Shown here: one piece after another, positions 1 through 10,498 of the stretch | Position numbering within the stretch: the stretch's first letter is position 1 | Layout: every line of letters starts with the position of its first letter | Source of the DNA: Serratia nematodiphila DZ0503SBS1 | GTDB lineage: Bacteria > Pseudomonadota > Gammaproteobacteria > Enterobacterales > Enterobacteriaceae | Length of the DNA: 64,000 nt | Assembly (NCBI RefSeq): GCF_000738675.1 | Contig: NZ_JPUX01000001.1 | Span: 3,596,001-3,660,000 of the forward strand | Reading direction: 5' to 3' | Made by a program: the position numbers and the translations under genes | Notes under the pieces: generated by a model | What the model saw: only the letters and a program-made list of their open reading frames with translations | Database searches by the model: none | Told to the model about the DNA's origin: nothing

Positions 1-2
1 AC

Positions 3-260
3 ACCCCCGTCTTCCGCCGCGGCTACCGCCTGCAATGGGAGCCGGTGCAAAACAGCCACGTGATCCTCTACCCGGAGGGCATGGCCAAGCTGAACGACAG
101 CGCCGCCGCCATCTTGCAGCTGGTCGACGGCCACACCACGCTGAACGGCATCATCGCGCAGCTGAACGCCCGCTTCCCCGGCGCCGAAGGGTTGGCGGAC
201 GACGTGCTGGAATTTTTCCAGCGCGCCTACGAACAAAAATGGGTGACCTTCCGTGACTGA
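3..260 (+). CDS. pqqD: PqqD, PQQ precursor peptide chaperone (5' end outside window)
   Basis: The frame is open from the first bases of the window, so the start lies upstream. The visible protein reads [10 protein letters not shown], then [13 protein letters not shown], then a winged-helix-like stretch ending QQKW-type (here EQKWVTFRD), which matches PqqD along its length. PqqD is the RiPP recognition element that binds the PqqA precursor peptide and presents it to the radical SAM enzyme PqqE. The stop codon overlaps the GTG start of pqqE by 8 bases, as expected for translational coupling. An internal GTG at 45 is in frame, but the upstream residues are clearly PqqD. Confidence 0.93.
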   Translation, partial: TPVFRRGYRLQWEPVQNSHVILYPEGMAKLNDSAAAILQLVDGHTTLNGIIAQLNARFPGAEGLADDVLEFFQRAYEQKWVTFRD

Positions 261-1389
261 ACCACGTGCGCCGGCGGTGAATCCGCCCCTCTGGCTGCTG
301 GCGGAGCTGACCTACCGCTGCCCGCTGCAGTGTCCGTACTGCTCCAACCCGCTCGATTTTGCCGCGCAGGAAAAAGAGCTGACTACCGCGCAGTGGATAG
401 AGGTGTTTCGCCAGGCGCGGGCGATGGGCAGCGTGCAGCTCGGCTTCTCCGGCGGCGAGCCGCTGGTGCGTAAAGACCTGCCCGAGCTGATCGCCGCCGC
501 GCGCGATCTCGGGTTTTACACCAACCTGATCACCTCCGACATCGGCCTGACCGAGAAGAAACTGCAAACCTTCGCCGACGCCGGGCTGGATCATATTCAG
601 ATCAGTTTTCAGGCCAGCGACGAAACGCTGAACGCCGCCCTGGCGGGCTCCGCCAGGGCGTTTCAGCAGAAGCTGGCGATGGCCAGGGCAGTCAAGGCGC
701 TCGGCTACCCGATGGTGCTCAACTTCGTGTTGCATCGCCATAATATCGGCCAGATCGACCGCATCATCGAACTGGCGATCCATCTGGATGCCGACGACGT
801 CGAGCTGGCGACCTGCCAGTTTTACGGCTGGGCGCACCTGAACCGCGAAGGGCTGCTGCCGACCCGCGAACAGATCGCCGAGGCAGAAGCGGTGGTGAAA
901 CGCTATCGCGAGCGCATGGCCGCCGACGGCAAACTGGCCAACCTGCTGTTCGTCACGCCGGATTACTACGAGGAGCGGCCTAAAGGCTGCATGGGCGGTT
1001 GGGGGGCCATCTTCATGAGCGTGACGCCGGAAGGCATGGCGTTACCCTGCCACAGCGCCCGTCAGTTACCGATTACGTTTCCGTCGGTGCTGGAGCACGA
1101 TCTGCAGCATATCTGGTACCACTCCTTCGGCTTTAACCGCTATCGCGGCTATGACTGGATGCCGGAGCCCTGCCGGTCCTGTTCGGAGAAAGAGCAAGAC
1201 TACGGCGGCTGCCGCTGCCAGGCGTTCATGCTGACCGGCAACGCCGACAACGCCGACCCGGTGTGCGGCAAATCGCCGCACCACGGCACCATTCTGGCGG
1301 CGCGTGAAGCGGCGAATCGCTCGCAGATCGGTATCGATCAGCTGCGCTTTCGCAATCAGACCAATTCCCGACTGATCTTCAAGGGCTGA
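253..1389 (+). CDS. pqqE: PqqE, radical SAM PQQ synthase
   Basis: 378 residues, normal for the family. The radical SAM cluster motif CxxxCxxC is at C23, C27 and C30, followed by a GGEP motif near residue 75. The C-terminal third carries the SPASM-type cysteines (CMGG, PCH, PCRSC, GGCRCQ, DPVC) that hold auxiliary iron-sulfur clusters. PqqE forms the Glu-Tyr carbon-carbon bond in PqqA, the first committed step of pyrroloquinoline quinone synthesis in the cytoplasm. The GTG start overlaps pqqD. The neighbours pqqD and pqqF confirm the assignment. Confidence 0.96.
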   Translation: MTEPRAPAVNPPLWLLAELTYRCPLQCPYCSNPLDFAAQEKELTTAQWIEVFRQARAMGSVQLGFSGGEPLVRKDLPELIAAARDLGFYTNLITSDIGLTEKKLQTFADAGLDHIQISFQASDETLNAALAGSARAFQQKLAMARAVKALGYPMVLNFVLHRHNIGQIDRIIELAIHLDADDVELATCQFYGWAHLNREGLLPTREQIAEAEAVVKRYRERMAADGKLANLLFVTPDYYEERPKGCMGGWGAIFMSVTPEGMALPCHSARQLPITFPSVLEHDLQHIWYHSFGFNRYRGYDWMPEPCRSCSEKEQDYGGCRCQAFMLTGNADNADPVCGKSPHHGTILAAREAANRSQIGIDQLRFRNQTNSRLIFKG

Positions 1390-1391
1390 CG

Positions 1392-3704
1392 ATGACACTC
1401 GCCGCCTCATGGCAGCTCGATAACGGTTTGGCCGTCAGGGCGATAAGCACCCCGGCCGCTGAGAGCGCAGCCGCGCTGGTGTGCATCGAAGCGGGCAGCT
1501 TTCAGGCGCCTGCCGCCTGGCCCGGCCTGGCGCATCTGCTGGAGCATATGCTGTTTCGCGGCAGCGCGAACTTCAGCGCGCAAGATGGGCTGATGGGCTG
1601 GACGCAGGCGGCCGGCGGCCGGCTAAACGCCACCACCCAGGCCACGCAAACCGCGTTTTTCTTTGAAGTGGGCGCTGACCCTCTGGCGGAGGGGGTGGCT
1701 CGGCTGAGCGATATGCTCGCCGCCCCGCAGCTGGCGGCTGAGGCAATCGCCCAGGAGATCGAGGTCATCGACGCCGAATACCGCCTGCTGCGCGCCGACG
1801 GTGAAACCCGCTGCGAAGCGGCGCAGCGGCAGATGTTCAGCGGATTTGACGCGTTGCATCGCTTTCATATCGGCAGCCGCGCCGCTTTCGGCAGCGATAT
1901 TTCCGCATTGCAGCAGGCGTTGCGGCAGTTTCACCACCATTATTACCGCGCACCGAACATGACGCTGTGGCTGCAAGGCCCGCAATCGCTCGATCAGCTG
2001 CATGCGCTGGCACAGCGCTACGGTGGCGGCCTGCCGTCGGGCAGCGCCACGCCGCCCGAGACATTGCCGCCGCTGGCCGCCGGACAAGATTACACGCTGT
2101 CTCTTCCCGGCGCGCCGCAGCTGCGGCTGGTGTTTGCCCTGCCGCACTGCCGTTCACGCGGCTGGCTGCGACGGCTTGAGCGTTTATTGCTGGACGATGC
2201 CCCAGGCGGGCTGCTGGCACGGCTGCGCGCGCACGCGTGGGGCGACGCCGTTCGTCTGGATTATGCCTGCTGCGGCGAAAACAGCGCCCTGCTGAGTTTT
2301 ATTTTCACCGTCAATCACGGCTCGGCGTCTGACGCCGCCCATATCGAAAGCGCCTTGCTGGCATGGCTGCAGGCGCTGAACTCGCTGACACCGGGCCAGC
2401 TTGCGCATTTCGGGCAACTGGCGAACCGCGATTTTCACCGTTTGGCGCCGCTCGATCAGCTGCGGGCCCGGGCATTGGGGCTGCCGCCGACGGAACAGCA
2501 TGACGACTGGACACGGCAACTCGCTATGCTGATGGCAGCGCCGCGCCGCCGCCTGGCCGTGCTGCCCGAGGGGGGCGGTGAAACGCGCGAAATCCAAGGG
2601 CTGCCGCTGACCCTTGGCCCCTTCGTCGGCGCCGCGCTGACGCCTACAGTGGAGCCTTTCCGCTTTTTCTCCGCTTCGGCGGCGCTGCCGATACCGCCCT
2701 TGCCGGCCGGCCAGGCGCCGCTGCAGCATCTACGTTCCGGCGAGGCGCAGCCGGTGCTGTTGCTGCGCCCATCGTCGCATGGCGCACTCAGCGAAGAACA
2801 GGCCTGTGGTTTGCAGGCGGCATTGCGCCCCGGAGCGGCCGAGTTAGCGCATCGGGAGGGACATTTAAGCGTCGAACGCCACCAGGGTGTGTGGCTGCTG
2901 CAGCTGGCGGGCAGCCACGGGCTGATCTGCCACGGCCTGAACGTCGTGAACCGAGCCCTGGCGGCGCAGCCGCCGGCCGTCATCAACGAGGCGGCGAGAA
3001 ACCTGCGCCACGCGCAGTTAAAACAACAAAACGATATCGCCATTCGCCGCCTGTTAGCCCAATTGCCGGCGGCGTTGAACGTCTCTACGGCAACCGCGCC
3101 ACACTGGCATGCCACCCTGGTCGGCGGCGATGGCGAGTTAAAACGGCGGCTGTCACATTTGCTGTATGACTTCCCCTACGCCATAACGGCTGAGCCGCAA
3201 ACGCCGCCGCGTTTACATCCTCCTGTCACGCTGACGGAAAGCGGCGCCGAACACGCCTTGCTGAAATTTTACCCGCTGCAAAGCGATGAAGCCGAAGGCC
3301 GCTGGGCGCTGCGCGTGCTGGCCCGGCTTTACGCGCCGCGCTATTTTCAGCGGCTGCGCGTGGAACGCAACGTGGGCTACGTGGTGCAATGTGCCTTCCA
3401 CCGCTGCACCCATGCCGAAGGCCTGCTGTTCGCGCTGCAATCCCCGACGTTCACCGCGGAACAGCTGCGGCAGTTAACCGACGAATTCTTGCAGCAGATG
3501 CATCATGAGCTGACGCACGTTAGCGTTGGTGAGCTGGAGCAAACGCAACAGGCGCTGCAACAAAACTTGCAACGCCTCAGCGCCGAGCCGTTGCAACGCG
3601 CGCGGGAGATTGCGTTGGAAAATCGCGCGACCATTGCTGCCGCTGCGCCAATCACGCTGACACAACTGTTGCACTGGCAACAGCGGCTGTTCGTTGCCGG
3701 CTGA
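1392..3704 (+). CDS. pqqF: PqqF, M16-family zinc protease of PQQ biosynthesis
   Basis: 770 residues, starting two bases after the pqqE stop. The inverted zinc motif HLLEH is at residues 48-52, with the usual GLAHLLEHMLF context; the protein continues through the repeated M16 half-domains, including the late RVERNVGYVV stretch typical of insulinase-type enzymes. PqqF, with PqqG in some species, degrades the modified PqqA peptide to release the Glu-Tyr product. In enterobacteria pqqF is usually the last gene of pqqABCDEF, and that order holds here. I see no strong terminator between its stop and the convergent inhibitor gene. Confidence 0.94.
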   Translation: MTLAASWQLDNGLAVRAISTPAAESAAALVCIEAGSFQAPAAWPGLAHLLEHMLFRGSANFSAQDGLMGWTQAAGGRLNATTQATQTAFFFEVGADPLAEGVARLSDMLAAPQLAAEAIAQEIEVIDAEYRLLRADGETRCEAAQRQMFSGFDALHRFHIGSRAAFGSDISALQQALRQFHHHYYRAPNMTLWLQGPQSLDQLHALAQRYGGGLPSGSATPPETLPPLAAGQDYTLSLPGAPQLRLVFALPHCRSRGWLRRLERLLLDDAPGGLLARLRAHAWGDAVRLDYACCGENSALLSFIFTVNHGSASDAAHIESALLAWLQALNSLTPGQLAHFGQLANRDFHRLAPLDQLRARALGLPPTEQHDDWTRQLAMLMAAPRRRLAVLPEGGGETREIQGLPLTLGPFVGAALTPTVEPFRFFSASAALPIPPLPAGQAPLQHLRSGEAQPVLLLRPSSHGALSEEQACGLQAALRPGAAELAHREGHLSVERHQGVWLLQLAGSHGLICHGLNVVNRALAAQPPAVINEAARNLRHAQLKQQNDIAIRRLLAQLPAALNVSTATAPHWHATLVGGDGELKRRLSHLLYDFPYAITAEPQTPPRLHPPVTLTESGAEHALLKFYPLQSDEAEGRWALRVLARLYAPRYFQRLRVERNVGYVVQCAFHRCTHAEGLLFALQSPTFTAEQLRQLTDEFLQQMHHELTHVSVGELEQTQQALQQNLQRLSAEPLQRAREIALENRATIAAAAPITLTQLLHWQQRLFVAG

Positions 3705-3861
3705 TATTGCGCCGGTGTCCACCCGACGCAATATAAACGCAGCAAGGCAACGAATAACCAAGGGGACGATATCTCAGAAAGTCGTGAGCGGAGCGACGTG
3801 AAACGTGATGACCGCGTTCAGAAGCGCCGGCCGAGGCCGAGGGATAAGAAGGCGTTGTTGG

Positions 3862-4227
3862 CTAGTTATTTCTCTTCAAGATCTTTCCTGTCTCTGCCCA
3901 GATTTGACTACGGTAATGATCGTCTTCCTGAGAGAAGAAAAGTACGGTTAGCCCATCCTTGTCCAACAGCGCAATGCCATCGGGGGCAGGACGCCATGCG
4001 GCAGGCTCTTGCGGCAATACGTCTGGCGTGCAATCAGACAAGAATTTCAGGCTATAGCCGCCAGCCGAATCCACACTCTCCGTATTGAGCTGCACAACAC
4101 AAGATTTTGATTTATCACTGACCGTCCACTGCCCGGATAGCGTTTCGGCGGAAGGTAAAACCAGGCTGCTTGCCATAGAGACTCCTGAAAACAAGAATAT
4201 TATTCCGACAAGAATAAATTTATACAT
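3862..4227 (-). CDS. inh: Serralysin-type protease inhibitor (Inh/AprI family)
   Basis: About 121 residues when started at MYKFILVG (4227), which gives a clean signal peptide ending near SMASS. The frame is open 10 codons further upstream, but those codons fall in a perfect hairpin, so the later start is preferred. The mature part has the Inh pattern: SAETLSGQW near the N terminus, which inserts into the protease active site, CVVQL and DCTPDVLP cysteines for one disulfide, and WRPAPDGIALLD. The inhibitor is periplasmic and protects the cell from its own metalloprotease, encoded just upstream on the same strand. Confidence 0.9.
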   Translation of the reverse strand: MYKFILVGIIFLFSGVSMASSLVLPSAETLSGQWTVSDKSKSCVVQLNTESVDSAGGYSLKFLSDCTPDVLPQEPAAWRPAPDGIALLDKDGLTVLFFSQEDDHYRSQIWAETGKILKRNN

Positions 4228-4242
4228 AGGTGGCCCATGTGA

Positions 4243-4268
4243 AACGGTGGGCATCATCGCCCACCGTT
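4243..4268 (-). terminator. Hairpin between protease and inhibitor genes
   Basis: Perfect 10-base inverted repeat (AACGGTGGGC and its complement) around a 6-base loop, placed just after the serralysin stop and before the inhibitor start. No clear T-run follows, so it may be a partial terminator or an mRNA-stabilising 3' structure that lowers inhibitor output relative to protease. Confidence 0.6.
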
Positions 4269-4274
4269 GCCATT

Positions 4275-5873
<1,599 letters not shown>

Positions 5874-6059
5874 TTACCCATGATTGAGAACGTATGCAAC
5901 TCCGTGAGATCGCGATATATCCGCGAAAAATGCGTGGAAATAATAGACCGCCTTGATCCGGCCATGGCTTAATACCTAAATCTGCTGGTTGAGGCTAAGT
6001 GAAGATGCCGCCCAAGAGGCCTGATGACAGCAGCCGTTCGATACATTGTCTCGTTGCCA

Positions 6060-6082
6060 GAGACCACAGCAGACGTGGTCTC
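6060..6082. other. Perfect hairpin in intergenic DNA
   Basis: An 8-base perfect stem (GAGACCAC / GTGGTCTC) with a 7-base loop. No T-run follows on either strand. It may be a remnant terminator or an operator; no gene assignment is possible. Confidence 0.4.
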
Positions 6083-6161
6083 GTGTGATGAACGTTGCCT
6101 GTCGTCCGAACCGCTACCTGGGGATCATTACGTGAATGCATTTGCGACACCATCCAGTTTT

Positions 6162-6180
6162 GCTAATGATTATCATTCGC
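6162..6180 (+). promoter_or_regulatory. Fur-box-like site
   Basis: By eye, 15 of 19 positions match the Fur consensus GATAATGATAATCATTATC, with the core TAATGAT-TATCATT intact. No iron-uptake gene follows on the plus strand; the only downstream open reading after it is a six-codon frame starting at an ATG near 6215. On the minus strand the protease start is about 450 bases away. Confidence 0.5.
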
Positions 6181-6207
6181 GAGGCTATCTCACACGTCAG
6201 CAAAGTG

Positions 6208-6420
6208 TCAACAGATGAAACAAAACATTTCTTGATTTATATCATCACTTTTCTCGTAATCGCCCGGGAACCGTGCTTTGGCACCTGTTGAAACGTGCAT
6301 GAAATGGTGAGCATCACCGCCATAAGCGAGGATTTCTTCAGTATTGGTGCATAGCGCAAGCAAAATGCCGAGCGCAACAACAGCATGGCAGCTAAACATT
6401 TCGCCACATTGAAACATCAA
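6208..6420 (-). CDS. Hypothetical small protein, doubtful
   Basis: Up to 70 residues from a TTG at 6420, or 69 from the ATG at 6417. A hydrophobic stretch (VVALGILLALC) near residues 14-24 could be a signal or membrane segment, followed by a polar, His/Asp-rich tail. No good ribosome binding site precedes either start. I do not recognise the sequence. It is the only frame of any length in this gap; it may be a small exported protein or chance. Confidence 0.2.
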   Translation of the reverse strand: MMFQCGEMFSCHAVVALGILLALCTNTEEILAYGGDAHHFMHVSTGAKARFPGDYEKSDDINQEMFCFIC

Positions 6421-6516
6421 TATTGATTACTTTTTCAGACAGTAAAACATCGTGGTCGGAGCACTTATTTTTCGATGCAATATAAGAGGGGCTTATAAAT
6501 AACAGGAGTATTCCTA

Positions 6517-6600
6517 ATGCGTTCTTGCGTAATCTATTTCATGCTACCAGGCCGGTTTTTAGCCGCGCCCGCTGGCTATTCCCATTTTCATTGGCAATGA
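6517..6600 (+). CDS. Possible 27-residue leader peptide or small protein
   Basis: ATG at 6517 has AGGAG at 6504-6508, an ideal eight-base spacing. The frame encodes 27 residues (MRSCVIYFMLPGRF...) and stops at 6600, 62 bases before the start of the GGDEF/EAL gene on the same strand. The strong ribosome binding site is the main support. It could be a short leader controlling the downstream gene, a small membrane-associated peptide, or non-functional. Confidence 0.3.
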   Translation: MRSCVIYFMLPGRFLAAPAGYSHFHWQ

Positions 6601-6662
6601 CTATATTGAAAGAGGCTCTGCTATAGAGCAAGAATATGGGTAATTTTCCGAGGAAATACCGC

Positions 6663-8768
6663 ATGACCCTGTTGCCCAAGCAGAGTAATAACAAAAATCC
6701 GATTGATCTCTATAGCGAAATCGTAGACGACTTGCCGGGTCTGATTTGCTTCGGCAACCGCCTTGGCGGTTACTTCAATAAGCAGTGGCGCGACTATACC
6801 GGCGCCATCGCCGGTGAGCATGCCGCCGCAGACTGGCTCGATGCACTGCATCCCGACGATCGCGATCGCCTGGCCGCGCAATGGCGCCAGGCGATCGTTG
6901 CCCTCTCCTCGTTCGCCGGCGAAGCCCGTCTGCGCGAGCGCAGCGGCGCCTACCGGTGGTTTATGCTGGCGTTTAACGCCCGTCAGGACGGCATGGCGCA
7001 GGAGCCCAGCTGGTACCTCACCGCCACCGACATCCATCCGCAAATGCTGCAACGCCAGCAAAACGTTCAGGCGCTCTCTATCCAGCAAGACATGCTGGAC
7101 GCCAGCGTCGACTGCATCAAAGTGATCAATCACGACGGCACGCTGCGCCACATGAATCGCTCCGGCAGCCTGGCGCTCGGTCTTGATCCGGCGCAAAAAG
7201 AGTTTGGCATGCCCTGGCTGGGGCTGCTGTCCCCCGAGATCCGTCGCCGCGGCAGCAAGGCGCTGCGCAACGTCAGAGCCGGAAAAAATGCGCGCTTCAC
7301 CGGATTGAGCGTGACGCCTCAGGGTAAAAAACAGCACTGGGACAACATTCTCACACCGGTCAGCGATGAACACGGCGCCGTGGCCGAGATCTTGTGCGTC
7401 TCGCGCGACGTGACGTCGCAACGCGTGATGGAACAACGTCTGTTGCTCGCCAGCGAATATGACGAATTGACCGGCCTGCCCAACCGGCGCTTATTCAAGA
7501 AAAAGCTGAAGCAAGAGATGAAACGCGCCCTGCACGGCAAAAAGTCGCTTGGGCTGATGCTGCTGGATCTTGACCACTTCAAGCTGGTGAACGACACGCT
7601 GGGCCACGCGGCGGGCGACCATCTGCTGCGGGTCTTGGGTAAAAGGCTCAGCGCCTGCATGAGTGCGCATTCGTTCGTCTCCCGCCTCGGCGGCGACGAG
7701 TTCGCCGTGGTGATCAGCGATGTCGAAAACGAGCAGGATATTTTCCGCATCGCCAACAAGTTTCTGCTGCAGTTGGAGACGCCGATCACCCACGGCGGCA
7801 AGACGCTGCATTGCGGCATGAGCATCGGCGGCGCCATCTATCCCAAAGACGCTCGCGACGCTTCGGAGCTGATGAAATGCGCCGATACCGCGTTGTATGA
7901 ACTGAAAGACGGCGGCCGCGGCGGCGTCTACATGTTCGATCGCAAGATGATGGACAAAGCCCGCGCCCGCGCCAGCCAGCTCAACTACGCGCGCCAGATC
8001 GTGCGCGACAACTGCATCCGCCCCAGCTACCAACCGAAAGTCTGCCTGATCGACGGCAGCATCGTCGGCTTTGAAGCGCTGCTGCGCTGGCACTGCCCGC
8101 AAAACGGCGTACAGCTGCCGGCGACGGTAAGCGAGGCGTTCAACGACTACGAATTGGCAACCAAGATCAGCGAAGCCATGCAGCTGAAAGTCTTCGCCGA
8201 TATCGCCCGCTGGCGCGCGGCCGGCGTGGCGGTGCGGCCTATTTCGCTGAATGTGTCGCCGATCGAGTTTTTACGCGACAACTACGCCGAAACCTTCCTG
8301 CAACGCCTGCTGAAGTTCCACATTCCCCATCACCTGATCGAACTGGAAGTGACCGAACACGCGTTCAACAAGCACGGTTCGAAATACGTACTGCGCGCGC
8401 TGCAAATGCTCAAAGAGATGGGTATCCGCATCGCGCTGGACGACTTTGGCACTGGCCACTCCTCATTCAGCCATATCATGGATTACCCGCTGGACTGCAT
8501 TAAGCTGGACTGCGACTTTATTCAACGCATGAACACCGAACCGGCGATCCTGGCGATCGTGGAAAGCATCGGCATTCTCGGTCAAAAACTGTCGATCGAT
8601 ATCATCGCCGAAGGCGTGGAAACCGAGCAGCAGCGCCAAACGCTGTGCGAAGCCGGTTTCCATATCGGCCAGGGTTTTCTGTTCAGCCGGGCGGTGGAGT
8701 CCCAGCAGGTGCCCGAGTTGCTGCAGGCGATACTTCAGCCTGCCGAAGGCGGCATGGCGAATCGTTAA
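6663..8768 (+). CDS. PAS-GGDEF-EAL cyclic-di-GMP protein
   Basis: 701 residues from the ATG at 6663, which has GAGGA eight bases upstream; a second in-frame ATG at 6636 lacks one. Two PAS-like regions occupy roughly residues 15-125 and 140-255. GGDEF is intact at about 343-347 with no RxxD inhibitory site five residues before it. The EAL domain keeps FEALLRWH (about 470), NVSP, the E in LEVTEHAF, DDFGTG, KLD and AEGVE, so both diguanylate cyclase and phosphodiesterase activity are possible; EAL residues favour phosphodiesterase. No transmembrane segment is seen, so it is probably cytoplasmic and senses through the PAS domains. It stands alone as a transcription unit with a terminator after it. 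Confidence 0.9.
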   Translation: MTLLPKQSNNKNPIDLYSEIVDDLPGLICFGNRLGGYFNKQWRDYTGAIAGEHAAADWLDALHPDDRDRLAAQWRQAIVALSSFAGEARLRERSGAYRWFMLAFNARQDGMAQEPSWYLTATDIHPQMLQRQQNVQALSIQQDMLDASVDCIKVINHDGTLRHMNRSGSLALGLDPAQKEFGMPWLGLLSPEIRRRGSKALRNVRAGKNARFTGLSVTPQGKKQHWDNILTPVSDEHGAVAEILCVSRDVTSQRVMEQRLLLASEYDELTGLPNRRLFKKKLKQEMKRALHGKKSLGLMLLDLDHFKLVNDTLGHAAGDHLLRVLGKRLSACMSAHSFVSRLGGDEFAVVISDVENEQDIFRIANKFLLQLETPITHGGKTLHCGMSIGGAIYPKDARDASELMKCADTALYELKDGGRGGVYMFDRKMMDKARARASQLNYARQIVRDNCIRPSYQPKVCLIDGSIVGFEALLRWHCPQNGVQLPATVSEAFNDYELATKISEAMQLKVFADIARWRAAGVAVRPISLNVSPIEFLRDNYAETFLQRLLKFHIPHHLIELEVTEHAFNKHGSKYVLRALQMLKEMGIRIALDDFGTGHSSFSHIMDYPLDCIKLDCDFIQRMNTEPAILAIVESIGILGQKLSIDIIAEGVETEQQRQTLCEAGFHIGQGFLFSRAVESQQVPELLQAILQPAEGGMANR

Positions 8769-8792
8769 ATCGGCATCGCATGCCCCACATTC

Positions 8793-8816
8793 GGGGGGTT
8801 GATCCCCCCCTCTTTT
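8793..8816 (+). terminator. Rho-independent terminator after the GGDEF/EAL gene
   Basis: Six G, a five-base loop (TTGAT) and six or seven C, followed by CTCTTTTCCTC. It lies 25 bases after the stop codon. Confidence 0.65.
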
Positions 8817-8850
8817 CCTCTGCTTGTTTCACGCCTCCCGCACCGGAATA

Positions 8851-8870
8851 TTTGTGAGAGCCCTCACAAA
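8851..8870. promoter_or_regulatory. CRP-type binding site upstream of the glycosyltransferase/radical SAM cluster
   Basis: Perfect inverted repeat TTTGTGAG-N4-CTCACAAA containing TGTGA-N6-TCACA, the exact CRP core. It lies about 175 bases before the first gene of the cluster, in the gap that follows the terminator, so it most likely serves the downstream genes. Confidence 0.6.
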
Positions 8871-9045
8871 GCATAAACGTATCTTTACATTTTTGAACGG
8901 TTAAGCTTCCGTTCTGTCAGATTTGAGTGTATTCCAGAGCGTCAAAACGATTCTTTTTCCACTCAATTGGGAACGTTACCGGAGACTTGTTAAGAAATAG
9001 TTAATTTAAATCAATGCACTACAAATAATAGCAGGAGGTACTGCG

Positions 9046-10422
9046 ATGCACGAAAGGCAAGAGAAGAATGCAATGTTCATTTCGTTCGATGCCGTCTCGG
9101 TCTCGGGGATCACGGTGGAAGCAATGAAGATTGCCAAACGACTGCAAGCCTGTGGATTTCGCTCTTATCTTGATCTGGGATACGACATCAAGATTGATAA
9201 GGGAAACTTTAATAAACCCTATCAGCATGAGCATGACATCTACCGCGATGTCTTTACGCTGGTCCGCCTGGACGACATCACGTCGATTCGAGATTACCAC
9301 CCCGCCTTTCTCGACTACGCACACGCGGCGTTGATCGGCCAGAAAACGCCCATTGACGAGCAAGAAAAAGCCGCTTTGTTGCATACCATCGCGTTGACGG
9401 CGCGGCAGCTGGCGGATCGCCTCGTCGCCCAATGGGAAGCGCTCGCAGTCAGCCATGTGGTGGTGGAAAACGGCACGCTGCCGGAAAACATCATCTATAC
9501 CAAAGCGCTGTATCTGGCGATCGAAGATTATGGCCGACGTTATCGACTGACGCGTTTCGTCATCTGGCGCGATCATGACCTGATGTGGAACAGCGAAAAA
9601 AAGGTGCTCAAATACGGCCCGCCACCTTATTCTCACGCCATCAAACCTATCCCTTCAAAATACATTACCTATGTCACGCTCAATCACGATCTGAAGCAAA
9701 AGCTGGAGGCCTGGTGCAATCATGATGTCCATGTCGAGGTAAAGAAAAATACCTATGACTTCTCGGACAGTCACGAAAGAACGAATGTCAGAAAGCAGAT
9801 GAATATTCGCGATAATGATCTTCTCATTGCCAGAACCACCCGCATCATCCCTCAGAAAAGATTGGACCGCGATATTATGCTGATCAGCCGGCTTAACGAT
9901 TTATTTATCCGCGACCACAACACTCGACGCGCCTATTTGGCGATCGCCGGCAATGAATATGAAAACCCGTCATGTTATCTGCAACTCGCCAAATTGGCGC
10001 AGGAACTGAATGTTCTCCCCTATGTCAAATTCGTCGGCATGCTTCCCCATGTCGATATGCGCTCGGAAAACGACGCGTTTTGCATAGAGGACCTCTATCA
10101 CTCTTGCGACCTGGTCTCTTTTCTCACCTCGTATGATTATGATAGCTATGGCAATCCTATCGGTGAAGCGATCAGTTGTCGCCGTTGCTATATCACCACT
10201 CGCTACGAATATTATCACGAAGTCTACGGCCGGCATGGGTTTGAAGCGCCCGTCATGCCGATCTCCGAGTTACAGGATGGGCCGCCGAACGACGAATTCA
10301 TCCAGGAAGTCTACCGGTTCATTAATAACAAGGAGCAGATGAAGCGCGTGGCGGAAAAGAATTACGCGCTGGGCAAGCGAATTTTATCCAACAACGTCAT
10401 GGAGTTCTTAAATATCAGCTAA
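9046..10422 (+). CDS. GT-B-type glycosyltransferase (GT4-like)
   Basis: 458 residues; AGGAGG sits ten bases before the ATG. The N-terminal half starts FISFDAVSVSGIT, a Rossmann-like opening. The second half has ARTTRIIPQKRLDRDI, matching the GT4 segment that begins the C-terminal domain, and SYGNPIGEAISCRR, which occupies the place of the nucleotide-sugar binding E-x-E motif. No signal peptide or membrane segment is seen. The sugar and acceptor are unknown. It is the first gene of a cluster with a second glycosyltransferase, a radical SAM enzyme and an exporter. It is noticeably AT-richer than later genes in the cluster. Confidence 0.75.
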   Translation: MHERQEKNAMFISFDAVSVSGITVEAMKIAKRLQACGFRSYLDLGYDIKIDKGNFNKPYQHEHDIYRDVFTLVRLDDITSIRDYHPAFLDYAHAALIGQKTPIDEQEKAALLHTIALTARQLADRLVAQWEALAVSHVVVENGTLPENIIYTKALYLAIEDYGRRYRLTRFVIWRDHDLMWNSEKKVLKYGPPPYSHAIKPIPSKYITYVTLNHDLKQKLEAWCNHDVHVEVKKNTYDFSDSHERTNVRKQMNIRDNDLLIARTTRIIPQKRLDRDIMLISRLNDLFIRDHNTRRAYLAIAGNEYENPSCYLQLAKLAQELNVLPYVKFVGMLPHVDMRSENDAFCIEDLYHSCDLVSFLTSYDYDSYGNPIGEAISCRRCYITTRYEYYHEVYGRHGFEAPVMPISELQDGPPNDEFIQEVYRFINNKEQMKRVAEKNYALGKRILSNNVMEFLNIS

Positions 10423-10498
10423 TCATCGAATAACGTGACATTTCATTTTCAGACAAGCCATTTCTAACTGTGGACTTTCATTAGCCCTTGGAGGATCT

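Noticed and set aside
5880..5972. 30-codon frame (MIENVCNS...) in the gap upstream of the protease
   Set aside because: No ribosome binding site and no resemblance to a known family; length is within chance.
6024..6218. 64-codon plus-strand frame
   Set aside because: It contains the hairpin and the Fur-like site and has no good ribosome binding site, so it is more likely regulatory DNA.
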